Position numbers and translations under genes: made by a program | Source: Bosea sp. Tri-49 | GTDB taxonomy: Bacteria > Pseudomonadota > Alphaproteobacteria > Rhizobiales > Beijerinckiaceae | Assembly: GCF_003952665.1 (NCBI RefSeq) | Contig: NZ_CP017946.1 | Location: forward strand, 5,041,001-5,105,000 | Length of the DNA stretch: 64,000 nucleotides | Direction of reading: 5' to 3' | The notes under the pieces: model-generated | What the model was told of the DNA's origin: nothing | Database searches by the model: none | The model's input: only the letters and a program-made list of their open reading frames with translations | In this document: positions 7,492 through 15,597 of the stretch, piece after piece | How positions within the stretch are numbered: the stretch's first letter is position 1 | How the letters are laid out: the number at the start of each line of letters is the position of its first letter

Positions 7492-8526
7492 TTAGGTGAC
7501 GGCGTCGAGGCCGAGCGCCTCCAGCCGGTCGAGCTGCTCGATCTCGGCGGCGGTCAGCGCGATCCCGTCCGTCAGCGAGCCCTGGCGGGCGTTGAAGCGG
7601 CGCTGCGAGGGCAGGCGCGCGCCCTGGCTGGCGATCGCCTCGAACAGGATCTCGGCGCGGGCGAAGGCATCGCCGGGGCGGCCGGCGGCGAAGCGCTCCG
7701 GCGAGAACGCCAGGATCAGCTCGCCATGCTGCGGGGCCAGCGTCGTGGTTCCCAGGAAATCGAGCGCGCCCTGGCTGGTCAGGTCGCCGATCATCACGCC
7801 GGCCAATAGTTCGATCATGGTCGAGATTGCCGAGCCCTTGTGGCCGCCGAAGGGCAGCATCGCCCCGGCGAGCGCAGCGGCCGGGTCGGTGGTTGGCTGC
7901 CCCACGGAATCGAGCGCCCAGCCCTCGGGCAAGGGCTTGCCGGCGCGGCGGTGCAGTTCGATCTCGCCGCGCGCCGCGACGCTGGTGGCGAAATCGAAGA
8001 CGTAAGGATGCGCGCCTTGGCGCGGCCAGCCGAAGGCGAGCGGATTGGTGCCAAGCAGCGCGGCCGTTCCGCCCGCTGGCGCGACGGTGGCGTAGCTCGG
8101 GCACATCGCCAGCGAGGCGACGCCCAGTTCGGCTAATGTCTCGACCTCAGGCCAGAGCGCCGAGAAATGCGTGCAGTCGTTGATCACCAGCGCCGCAAGG
8201 CCGAGTTGTTTTGCTCGCTCCGCGAGGGCTGGCGCGCCGAGTTCGAAGCCGGCGCAGGAGAAGGCGCCGCCGGCCGAGACGCGCAGCACGGCCGAGCCGT
8301 CATCGTGCAGGACGGGCTCGGCGTCAGTCGAGACCTTGCCGGCCTTGATCGTGCGTAGGCAACCCTCGACCCGGAAGACGCCATGCGACTTGCAGCCGTC
8401 GCGCTCGCCGGCTGCGATCACGCGAGCGAGCGCCGCGGCATGAAGCGGCGACAATCCGCCCTTGCGGAAGACCGCCTCGATCCGGCGCGTCAGCGTCTCC
8501 ATGCTGAGGATCGTCGTCTCGGCCAT
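7492..8526 (-). CDS. dpkA: Ldh2-family oxidoreductase, probable piperideine/pyrroline-2-carboxylate reductase
   Basis: Member of the malate/L-lactate dehydrogenase (LDH2) superfamily, NAD(P)H-dependent and unrelated to classical Rossmann lactate dehydrogenases. Family marks are GCKSHGVFRVEG near residue 45 (catalytic His in SHG), VINDCTHFSALWPEVE, GTNPLAFGWP and PFGGHKGSAISTMIELLAGV. Start placed at ATG 8526 with GGAG-type ribosome site upstream; the open frame extends further but into the divergent control region. Length 344 is typical. In Pseudomonas DpkA this family reduces delta1-piperideine-2-carboxylate and delta1-pyrroline-2-carboxylate, part of D-lysine, D-proline and cis-3-hydroxyproline metabolism. 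Divergent from a hydroxyproline epimerase gene, so an imino-acid reductase is the best guess; a 2-ketoacid reductase remains possible. Confidence 0.82.
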   Translation of the reverse strand: MAETTILSMETLTRRIEAVFRKGGLSPLHAAALARVIAAGERDGCKSHGVFRVEGCLRTIKAGKVSTDAEPVLHDDGSAVLRVSAGGAFSCAGFELGAPALAERAKQLGLAALVINDCTHFSALWPEVETLAELGVASLAMCPSYATVAPAGGTAALLGTNPLAFGWPRQGAHPYVFDFATSVAARGEIELHRRAGKPLPEGWALDSVGQPTTDPAAALAGAMLPFGGHKGSAISTMIELLAGVMIGDLTSQGALDFLGTTTLAPQHGELILAFSPERFAAGRPGDAFARAEILFEAIASQGARLPSQRRFNARQGSLTDGIALTAAEIEQLDRLEALGLDAVT

Positions 8527-8542
8527 CGCGCGCTCCGCTCGT

Positions 8543-8570
8543 TGCAAATCTGTATACATGCTGTATTCAG
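8543..8570. promoter_or_regulatory. Divergent control region with TGTATACA palindrome
   Basis: TGTATACA (8551-8558) is a perfect palindrome of the form TGTNNACA, like TGTCGACA at 5920-5927 and 5003-5010. AATCTGTAT (8547-8555) is identical to 4988-4996 in front of the GntR gene. Only 95 bases separate the two divergent genes, so one bound regulator could control both. Confidence 0.5.
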
Positions 8571-8621
8571 AAAGCCGACATGACTTCAAGCGGGCGTAAC
8601 GCCTCAGGAAGGTTCTGATCG

Positions 8622-9623
8622 ATGGCCAGCCATACCTTCTCCTGCATCGATGGCCATACCTGCGGCAATCCGGTCCGCCTCGTCTCGGGTGGCGGCCCGC
8701 GTCTTGACGGCGCGACCATGCTGGAGAAGCGGGCGCATTTCCTTCGGGAGTTCGACTGGATCCGCACCGGGCTGATGTTCGAGCCGCGCGGCCACGACAT
8801 GATGTCGGGCTCGATCCTCTACCCGCCGACACGGCCCGATTGCGACGTCGCCGTGCTGTTCATCGAGACCTCGGGCTGCCTGCCGATGTGCGGCCATGGC
8901 ACGATCGGCACGATCACCATGGGCATCGAGAACGGGCTGATCACCCCGCGCGAGCCAGGCAGGCTCTCGGTCGACGCACCGGCCGGCAAGGTCGACATCA
9001 GCTATCGTCAGGAGGGCCGCTTCGTCGAGGAGGTCCGCCTCACCAACGTTCCAGGCTTCCTTTATGCGGAAGGGCTGACCGCCGAGGTCGAGGGACTCGG
9101 CGAGATCGTCGTCGATGTCGCCTATGGCGGCAATTTCTATGCGATCGTCGAGCCGCAGAAGAATTTCCGTGACATGGCCGACCATACCGCCGGCGTGCTG
9201 GTCGGCTGGTCGCCGAAGCTGCGGGCGGCGCTGAACGCCAAATACGAGTTCGTCCATCCGGAACACCCGGAGATCCGGGGGCTGTCGCACATCCAGTGGA
9301 CCGGCAAGGCGACGCAATCAGGCGCCCATGCCCGCAACGCCGTGTTCTATGGCGAGAAGGCGATCGACCGCTCGCCCTGCGGCACCGGCACCTCGGCGCG
9401 GATGGCGCAGCTCGCCGCCAAGGGCAAGCTCGGCGTCGGCGACGAATTCGTGCACGAGTCGATCATCGGCTCGCTCTTCAAGGGCCGGGTCGAGGCGGCG
9501 ACGACGGTGGCGAACCGTCAGGCGATCATCCCCTCGATCGCCGGCTGGGCCCGGATGACCGGCTACAACACCATCTTCATCGACGACCGCGACCCGTTCG
9601 CGCACGGCTTCGTGGTGAAGTAG
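8622..9623 (+). CDS. 4-hydroxyproline 2-epimerase (proline racemase family)
   Basis: Cofactor-independent epimerase interconverting trans-4-hydroxy-L-proline and cis-4-hydroxy-D-proline, the first step of bacterial hydroxyproline degradation. Both catalytic cysteines are present: Cys90 in MCGHGTIG and Cys253 in DRSPCGTGTSAR. The related trans-3-hydroxyproline dehydratases replace the second cysteine by Thr or Ser, so an epimerase or racemase is favoured. The substrate loop begins HTCGNPVRLV. Length 333 is normal and there is no signal peptide. AGGAAGG lies about 10 bases before the ATG. It is divergent from the Ldh2-family reductase. The D-hydroxyproline dehydrogenase and 2-oxoglutarate-semialdehyde dehydrogenase of the full pathway are not next to it, though an aldehyde dehydrogenase lies at 28272. 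Confidence 0.9.
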   Translation: MASHTFSCIDGHTCGNPVRLVSGGGPRLDGATMLEKRAHFLREFDWIRTGLMFEPRGHDMMSGSILYPPTRPDCDVAVLFIETSGCLPMCGHGTIGTITMGIENGLITPREPGRLSVDAPAGKVDISYRQEGRFVEEVRLTNVPGFLYAEGLTAEVEGLGEIVVDVAYGGNFYAIVEPQKNFRDMADHTAGVLVGWSPKLRAALNAKYEFVHPEHPEIRGLSHIQWTGKATQSGAHARNAVFYGEKAIDRSPCGTGTSARMAQLAAKGKLGVGDEFVHESIIGSLFKGRVEAATTVANRQAIIPSIAGWARMTGYNTIFIDDRDPFAHGFVVK

Positions 9624-9901
9624 GCCACGCAGGCGGCAGCCGTCGTCGAATTCGCCGCTTGTCGGTGGCAAGCGGCGGCGCAACTCGCCAGTCGCATATC
9701 TCCAGCTGACCAATCAGGACGCGCTCGCCGCGGCCAATGCCGCTGCTCGGCTTTCCGCCGACGGGACGCCAGAGCGCTGCTTGACACGCCGCAAGCACCA
9801 TCATATCCCTATCGGAAATAGATACCAGTATATGAAATAAATTTCAAGCTGGTCATAACGACGCTGGAGATCGGTCCGGCGTCAAGCTCTGGAGGGGAAA
9901 C

Positions 9902-10948
9902 ATGCGCATCAAGGAACTGGCAAGGACTCTGACGCTGACGGTTGCTGCAGGCCTCGGCCTGTCGCTCGCTCTGGGACATGGCGCGGTAGCGCAGACCCCG
10001 GCGCAATTCCGCTGCAAGGAGGGCGAAACCTACTACATGAACGTGATGGTCTCGGGCGTGGAATACTGGTTCCCCGTCTACGAGATGTTCAAGCAGGCGG
10101 CGCAGTCGCTCGGCTGCAAGACCGCATATACCGGCACGCCGGAATACGACGTCACCAAGCAGATCGCGAGCTTCGACCAGATCCTGGCCAAGAAGCCCGC
10201 CGGCATTCTGGTCCATCCGATGAATTCGGACCCGTTCATCGAGCCGATCAACCGGGCGACCGCCTCGGGCGTGCCGGTCGTGACCTTCGCCGCCGACTCG
10301 CCGAACAGCAAGCGCGTCTCCTACGTCACCTCCGACAATGATCGCGAGGGCGCCTATGCCGCCGACGTGATCGCCAAGGCGATGGGCGGCAAGGGCGAGT
10401 ACGGCATTCTGGAAAACCCCGGCCAGGACAATCACGACCGCCGCGTCACCGCTTTCGTCAAGCGGATGGGCGAGAAGCATCCGGGGATCAAGCTGGTCGC
10501 CCGCGCGCCGTCGAACCAGGATCCGACCAAGGCCTACAATGCTGCGCTGAGCATGGCGCAGGCCAATCCCAATCTCGGCGCGCTGTTCATGCCGGAGGCC
10601 AATTCCGCCCTCGGCGCGGCACAGGCGGCGCAGGAACTCGGCGGCAAGATCAAGGTCATGAATGCCGACGTGAACGGCAAGATCCTCGACATGATCAAGA
10701 GCGGCCAGGTCTTCGGAGCGATCAACCCGAACCAGGGCATGCAGGGCTATATGGGCTTCATGCTGCTGTTCATGGCGGCCCATCCCGAGCTGATCGACCC
10801 GATGAACGACTACAAGCGCTCCGGCTTCAACCCGATGAGCGTGCCCGTCGTCGACAACGGCTTCGCCGTCGTCACCAAGGACAATGCCGACGATTTCTAC
10901 TGGGACGCCTATCTGAAGCGTCGTGGCACCAAGGGCATCAAGGAATAA
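9902..10948 (+). CDS. Sugar ABC transporter substrate-binding protein, RbsB family
   Basis: Periplasmic receptor of the type 1 periplasmic-binding fold (ribose/autoinducer-2 class). A signal peptide is clear: basic start, hydrophobic core ending near LGHGAVA, cleavage around AVAQTPAQ at residue 30. The body shows two lobes with the family pattern ([60 protein letters not shown] broken over residues about 205-285). A strong GGAGGGG ribosome site precedes the ATG. Upstream (9810-9824) is the dyad TATC-N7-GATA in an AT-rich segment, a possible regulator site and promoter; the other 9624-9901 sequence shows no gene. It leads the polyol cassette and a hairpin separates it from the ATPase gene, consistent with high receptor expression. 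Confidence 0.93.
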   Translation: MRIKELARTLTLTVAAGLGLSLALGHGAVAQTPAQFRCKEGETYYMNVMVSGVEYWFPVYEMFKQAAQSLGCKTAYTGTPEYDVTKQIASFDQILAKKPAGILVHPMNSDPFIEPINRATASGVPVVTFAADSPNSKRVSYVTSDNDREGAYAADVIAKAMGGKGEYGILENPGQDNHDRRVTAFVKRMGEKHPGIKLVARAPSNQDPTKAYNAALSMAQANPNLGALFMPEANSALGAAQAAQELGGKIKVMNADVNGKILDMIKSGQVFGAINPNQGMQGYMGFMLLFMAAHPELIDPMNDYKRSGFNPMSVPVVDNGFAVVTKDNADDFYWDAYLKRRGTKGIKE

Positions 10949-10964
10949 GCTCGAGCCCTCTCCC

Positions 10965-10988
10965 GGCGGAGCGCCGCTACGCTCCGCC
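10965..10988 (+). terminator. Intercistronic hairpin between receptor and ATPase genes
   Basis: A perfect 9-bp stem GGCGGAGCG (10965-10973) with CGCTCCGCC (10980-10988) and a 6-base loop, 16 bases after the receptor stop. No T-run follows, so read-through is expected. Such stems often protect the receptor mRNA or lower expression of the downstream ATPase. Confidence 0.65.
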
Positions 10989-11016
10989 GCTCTCCTTTCT
11001 CGCGACGAGGCGTGCC

Positions 11017-12531
11017 ATGCAGCCCCTCGCCCTCGAAGTCCGCAATGTCAGCAAGAGCTTCGGCCCGGTGCGCGCGCTCGACGGCGTCAGCCTCAGCCTG
11101 CGCAAGGGCGAGGTGCATGCGCTGATGGGTGAGAACGGCGCCGGCAAATCGACGCTGATGAACATCATCGACGGCATCCTCAGGCCCGACGGCGGCGAGA
11201 TCCTGGTCGGTGGCCGGCCCGTCGAGATCGCTTCGCCGCAGAAGGCGCATGAGCTCGGCATCGGGCTGGTGCATCAGGAGATCGCGCTCTGCCCGGACAT
11301 CTCGGTCGCCGAGAACATCTCGATGGCGGCAACCAATAGCCGGCGCGCCTGGCTGATGGATTATCGCGAATTGCGTGACCGCGCCGGCGCAATCCTCGCC
11401 TCGCTTGCCGAGATCGATCCGCAGGCACTGGTTGGCGAGCTCTCGATCTCCGAGCAGCAGATCGTCGAGATCGCCAAGGCCCTGGCGCTCGACTGCTCGA
11501 TCCTGATTTTGGACGAGCCGACCGCGGCACTGACCGAGCGCGAAGCCGGAAAACTGTTCGGGATCATCGCGCAACTCAAGGCGCGCGGCATCAGCATCAT
11601 CTATATCAGCCACCGCATGGCCGAGGTCTTCGCCCATTGCGACCGGATCAGCGTGCTGCGCGACGGGCGCTATATCTGCACGGAGGAGGTCGCGACCACC
11701 ACGCAGGAGGAGATCGTCCGGCGCATGGTCGGCCGGCATCTCGGCGACATCTATCCGGCGAAGAACCCGGCCAGCGCCACGGCGCCCGTGCTGATGTCGG
11801 TCAGCGGCCTCAGCGACGGTGCTCGTGTCCGCGACGTCTCCTTTGATTTGCGCCGCGGCGAGGTCTTGGGCATTGCCGGCCTGATCGGCGCCGGCCGTAC
11901 CGAGATTGCGCTCGGCATTTGCGGCCTGAACCGCCTCAGCTCGGGCAAGGTTGCCTTCGAAGGCCAAGAGGTGACGCCGCGCAACTACGCGCAGAGCATC
12001 AGTAACGGCATCGTCTATCTCTCCGAGGACCGCAAAGGCGCCGGCGTCTTCGTCGACCTGCCGATCGCGATGAACATCTCGGCGCTGGACATCGACCGCG
12101 TCTCGGCCGCTGGTTTCGTCAGCCGGGCCAAGGAGCAGGTGCAGGCGAAGAGCCTCGCCGATCAGCTGCGTCTAAAGCGCGGCTCGCTCGACGACGCCGC
12201 ATCGACCCTGTCGGGCGGCAACCAGCAGAAGGTCGCGCTCGCCAAGCTCCTCTCGGTCTGTCCAAAGGCGATCATCCTGGACGAGCCGACGCGCGGCGTC
12301 GATGTCGGCGCCAAGGCCGAGATCCACCGCATCCTGCGCGAGTTGTCCGCGGGCGGGACCGGCATCATCGCGATCTCGTCGGAGCTGCCGGAGCTGATCG
12401 GCCTGTGTGACCGGGTTCTCGTGGTGCACGAGGGCAGGGTCGCCGGCGAGGTCTCCGGCGACGATCTCAATGAGGAAACGATCATGCGGCTCGCCTCCGG
12501 GCTTGCGATCGAAGGGCAGGAAGCGAGATGA
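11017..12531 (+). CDS. Sugar ABC transporter ATP-binding protein, RbsA type (two ATPase domains)
   Basis: Cytoplasmic ATPase with duplicated nucleotide-binding domains. The first half has intact Walker [13 protein letters not shown] (about residue 38), signature [15 protein letters not shown] and Walker [14 protein letters not shown]. The second half has the degenerate P-loop typical of RbsA proteins ([11 protein letters not shown]) and an intact signature [13 protein letters not shown] with [12 protein letters not shown]. Length 504 is normal. Its stop overlaps the permease start (ATGA). Works with the receptor at 9902 and the single permease at 12528. Confidence 0.95.
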   Translation: MQPLALEVRNVSKSFGPVRALDGVSLSLRKGEVHALMGENGAGKSTLMNIIDGILRPDGGEILVGGRPVEIASPQKAHELGIGLVHQEIALCPDISVAENISMAATNSRRAWLMDYRELRDRAGAILASLAEIDPQALVGELSISEQQIVEIAKALALDCSILILDEPTAALTEREAGKLFGIIAQLKARGISIIYISHRMAEVFAHCDRISVLRDGRYICTEEVATTTQEEIVRRMVGRHLGDIYPAKNPASATAPVLMSVSGLSDGARVRDVSFDLRRGEVLGIAGLIGAGRTEIALGICGLNRLSSGKVAFEGQEVTPRNYAQSISNGIVYLSEDRKGAGVFVDLPIAMNISALDIDRVSAAGFVSRAKEQVQAKSLADQLRLKRGSLDDAASTLSGGNQQKVALAKLLSVCPKAIILDEPTRGVDVGAKAEIHRILRELSAGGTGIIAISSELPELIGLCDRVLVVHEGRVAGEVSGDDLNEETIMRLASGLAIEGQEAR

Positions 12532-13598
12532 GCGTGGCCAGTGGAACGGGCGAGGAGCTGCGACCGGTCGCGGCGCGGGATGCGGCCGGCGGGAGCTGGC
12601 GCAACATCGCCAGCATGCGCGAATTCGGGCTGGTGCTGATCATCCTGGCGCTTTGCGTCGCGATGAGCTTCGCCTCGCCCTATTTCCTGAGCTGGGGCAA
12701 TTTCCGGGCGATGCTGATGTCCTTCTCGATCGAGGGCATCGTCGTGGTCGGCATGACCGTGCTCCTGATCGTCGGCGCGATCGATCTCTCGGTCGGCTCG
12801 GTCGTCTGCTTCGCCATGGTGGTCGCCGGCACCGCCTTCCTTGCCGGCATCGATCCCTGGACGGCGAGCCTCGCTGGCATCGTCGCCAGCGCCCTGATCG
12901 GCGTGGCGATGGCCTCCTTCGTCACGCTGATCGGGCTGCACTCCTTCATCGTTTCGCTCGCCTTCATGGTGATCGTGCGCGGCCTCTGCCTCGCAGTCAC
13001 CGACGGCAGGCCATTGTCGCTGTTCTCGTTGCCGCCGAGCTTCAAGTTCATCGGCCAGGGCACGGTGCCGCTCGACCTGCGCTCCCTCGGCTTCGCGCAG
13101 GTCTATGACGTGCCGGTCGTCATCCTCATTTTCCTCGCCGTGGTCGTGGTCTTCGACCTCCTGCTGCGCAAGGCGACCGTGTTCCGTAAGGTGTTCTACA
13201 CCGGCAGCAACGAGAAGGCGGCGCAGTATTCCGGCATCCGCACCAACCGGGTGAAGTTCTTCTGCATCGTGCTGTGCTCTGGCCTCTCCGGCGTCGCCGG
13301 CGTCCTCTACATGGCGCGCTTCGGCGCTGCGCCACCGACCTTCGGCGTCGGCATGGAACTCAACATCATCGCCGCGGCGGTGATCGGCGGCGCCAGCCTC
13401 AAGGGCGGCTCCGGCACCATCCTGGGCGCGATCCTCGGCATCGCCCTGCTCTCGGTGGTTTCGAGCTCGCTGACTCTGCTCGACGTGCCACCGGTCTGGC
13501 AGGACGTGATCCGCGGGATGATTCTGCTCGCGGCGGTCACGATCGACCACCTCCTCCACACCCGCAAGCGCGCCCGCGGCGCTGTTCGCGCCGGCTGA
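12528..13598 (+). CDS. Sugar ABC transporter permease, RbsC type
   Basis: Polytopic inner-membrane permease of the ribose/xylose/AI-2 class, 356 residues, with about 8-10 hydrophobic segments. The N-terminal 35 residues are cytoplasmic and hydrophilic. Family marks are [11 protein letters not shown] near residue 85, [39 protein letters not shown] and the conserved [19 protein letters not shown] near residue 285. Only one permease gene is present, so it would act as a homodimer, whereas AI-2 importers use two (LsrC and LsrD). Ends 12 bases before the SorC-type regulator gene. Confidence 0.95.
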   Translation: MSVASGTGEELRPVAARDAAGGSWRNIASMREFGLVLIILALCVAMSFASPYFLSWGNFRAMLMSFSIEGIVVVGMTVLLIVGAIDLSVGSVVCFAMVVAGTAFLAGIDPWTASLAGIVASALIGVAMASFVTLIGLHSFIVSLAFMVIVRGLCLAVTDGRPLSLFSLPPSFKFIGQGTVPLDLRSLGFAQVYDVPVVILIFLAVVVVFDLLLRKATVFRKVFYTGSNEKAAQYSGIRTNRVKFFCIVLCSGLSGVAGVLYMARFGAAPPTFGVGMELNIIAAAVIGGASLKGGSGTILGAILGIALLSVVSSSLTLLDVPPVWQDVIRGMILLAAVTIDHLLHTRKRARGAVRAG

Positions 13599-13609
13599 AC
13601 GAGCTCGTC

Positions 13610-14593
13610 ATGGCCTCCCATTCCAACGACGATTTCGAGCGGCTGCGCAGGATTCACCGCGTGCTGGTGATGCATTACGTCGAAGGCCTGAGCCAGGCCG
13701 AGATCGCCAAGCGCACCGGCCTCTCGCACCCCACAGTTAACCGGCTGGTCAAGGAGGGGCATGAGCGCGGCTATGTGCAGATCTCCGTGCGCTCGCCCCT
13801 GCAATCGCTGTTCTCGCTCGAGGAGGCGCTCGCGGCGGCCGGCGCGCTGAAGGAGGCGATCGTCACGCCCACGGTCTCGGATCAGGAAGAGGTCAACCTG
13901 ACCACGGTGGGCCGGGCGGCGGCCGAACACCTGCTGTCGAACCTCAAGGACGGCGACACGATCTGCGTTTCCGGCGGGCGCGGCGTCGATGCGATGATCC
14001 AGGCGCTGGCTCCGAACCGGGCCTATGACGTCACCGTTGTGCCGGCGACCGGCGGCATCCAGGGCGAGTACTTCACCGATGTGAACCATCTGGCGGCGCA
14101 ACTCGCCCATAAGCTCCAGGGCAAGGCCTTCCAGATCCACGCCCCGGTCTTCGCCGCCTCGCGCGAAGAGCGCGACGTGCTGCTCTCGCTGCAGTCGGTG
14201 CGCGAGGTGCTCGCCCGGGCGCGCGATGCCGCGATCGCTGTGACCGGCATCGGCTCGGTGCTGGCCGATCGCTCGACCTATCTCAGCCTGCGCGCGGCGA
14301 ACCCCGGCAGCGAGAGCGAATTGTCGCGGCTCGGTGCGGCTGGCGAGCTCGTCGCGCACCTGCTCGATCGCCGCGGACGGCTCTGCGACTACCCGCTCAA
14401 CGAGCGCGTCATCGGCCTGACGCTGGATGAACTCAAGGCGATCCCGCTGGCGATCGGCGTCTGCGCCGGCGCCCGCAAGGCGACGCCCGCCGCCAGCGTC
14501 CTGCGCGGCGGCATCCTAGACGTGCTGGCCACCGACGAGGCCACCGGCAACGCGATCATCGACGTATTGAAGGATGAATCCCATGGGAATTAG
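13610..14593 (+). CDS. SorC-family sugar-responsive transcriptional regulator
   Basis: DNA-binding regulator with an N-terminal helix-turn-helix (about residues 10-55, EGLSQAEIAKRTGLSHPTVNRLVKEG) and a C-terminal SorC/DeoR-like phosphosugar-sensing domain. The latter holds GDTICVSGGRGVDAMIQAL and, near the end, IGVCAGARKATPAASVLRGG. Relatives are SorC, LsrR and EryD, which respond to phosphorylated sugars or polyols made by the locus kinase. Start chosen at ATG 13610, where homology to the family begins; the open frame upstream overlaps the permease gene. It is co-directional with and follows the transporter, and its end overlaps the aldo/keto reductase gene. Likely effector: the product of the FGGY kinase at 18172. 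Confidence 0.92.
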   Translation: MASHSNDDFERLRRIHRVLVMHYVEGLSQAEIAKRTGLSHPTVNRLVKEGHERGYVQISVRSPLQSLFSLEEALAAAGALKEAIVTPTVSDQEEVNLTTVGRAAAEHLLSNLKDGDTICVSGGRGVDAMIQALAPNRAYDVTVVPATGGIQGEYFTDVNHLAAQLAHKLQGKAFQIHAPVFAASREERDVLLSLQSVREVLARARDAAIAVTGIGSVLADRSTYLSLRAANPGSESELSRLGAAGELVAHLLDRRGRLCDYPLNERVIGLTLDELKAIPLAIGVCAGARKATPAASVLRGGILDVLATDEATGNAIIDVLKDESHGN

Positions 14594-15578
14594 CCAGCAA
14601 CTGCGCCCGATGGGCAAAAGCGCGGTGAACGCGAGCGCCGTCGGCCTCGGCACCTGGGCCATGGGCGGCTGGATGTGGGGCGGCACCGACGAGGCCAAGG
14701 CGGTCGAGGCGATCCGCGCCTCGCTCGATGCCGGCGTCAGCCTGATCGACACCGCGCCGGCCTATGGCCTCGGCAAATCCGAGGAGATCGTCGGCGAGGC
14801 CATCGCCGGCCGCCGTTCCGAGGTGGTGCTCGCAACGAAATGCGGCCTCGTCTGGCACACCGACAAGGGCAATCACTTCTTCGACGAGCACGGCCAGCGG
14901 GTCCATCGCCATCTCGGGCGCGACTCGATCCTGCACGAGCTCGAGCAGAGCCTGCGCCGCCTGCGCACCGATTATATCGACCTCTACATCACCCATTGGC
15001 AGGACCCGACGACGCCGGTCGCCGAGACCATGGCCACGCTGCTGGAGCTGAAGCAGCAGGGCACGATCCGGGCAATTGGCGTGAGCAATGTCAACCCCGA
15101 CGAGCTGAAGGCCTACCTCGCCATCGGCCCGGTCGACGCGATCCAGGAGCGCTACAATATGCTCGATCGCGAGATCGAGACGACGCTGCTGCCGATCTGC
15201 CAGACGCACAATGTCGCGACGCTGAGCTATTCCTCGCTGGCGCTCGGCCTGCTCTCCGGCAAGATCGGGCCGGAGCGGGTGTTCTCCGGCGACGATTTGC
15301 GCAAGGACGATCCGCGCTTTTCGCCGGAGAGCCTGAAGCGCATCGCCGCTTTCCTCGCAGAGATCCGCCCGATCGCCGAAGCCAATGATGCCACGCTTGC
15401 GCAGCTGGTGATCGCCTGGACCATCGCGCAGCCCGGCATCACCTACGCGCTGTGCGGCGCCCGCGACCGGACCCAGGCCGTCGAGAACGCCGGCGCCGGC
15501 AGGATCGCGCTCGCCAGCGAAGAATTGCGGCGCATCGGCGAGGCGATCGCCCGGCATCTCGGCAAGGCTGCGGGCTGA
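14583..15578 (+). CDS. Aldo/keto reductase
   Basis: NAD(P)H-dependent oxidoreductase of the AKR barrel fold. The catalytic tetrad is visible: Asp56 and Tyr61 in DTAPAYGLGKSEE, Lys86 in LATKCG, His138 in LYITHWQDP. The GVSNVN and AQLVIAWTIAQPGITYALCGARDRTQ elements are the nucleotide-binding end. Start at ATG 14583 is preferred because GAAGG lies 9 bases upstream; an in-frame ATG at 14574 is too close to that site. It overlaps the end of the regulator gene. It would reduce an aldehyde released in the pathway or oxidise the incoming sugar. Substrate undetermined. Confidence 0.9.
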   Translation: MGISQQLRPMGKSAVNASAVGLGTWAMGGWMWGGTDEAKAVEAIRASLDAGVSLIDTAPAYGLGKSEEIVGEAIAGRRSEVVLATKCGLVWHTDKGNHFFDEHGQRVHRHLGRDSILHELEQSLRRLRTDYIDLYITHWQDPTTPVAETMATLLELKQQGTIRAIGVSNVNPDELKAYLAIGPVDAIQERYNMLDREIETTLLPICQTHNVATLSYSSLALGLLSGKIGPERVFSGDDLRKDDPRFSPESLKRIAAFLAEIRPIAEANDATLAQLVIAWTIAQPGITYALCGARDRTQAVENAGAGRIALASEELRRIGEAIARHLGKAAG

Positions 15579-15597
15579 GCGAGCGCCAGAGACCATC

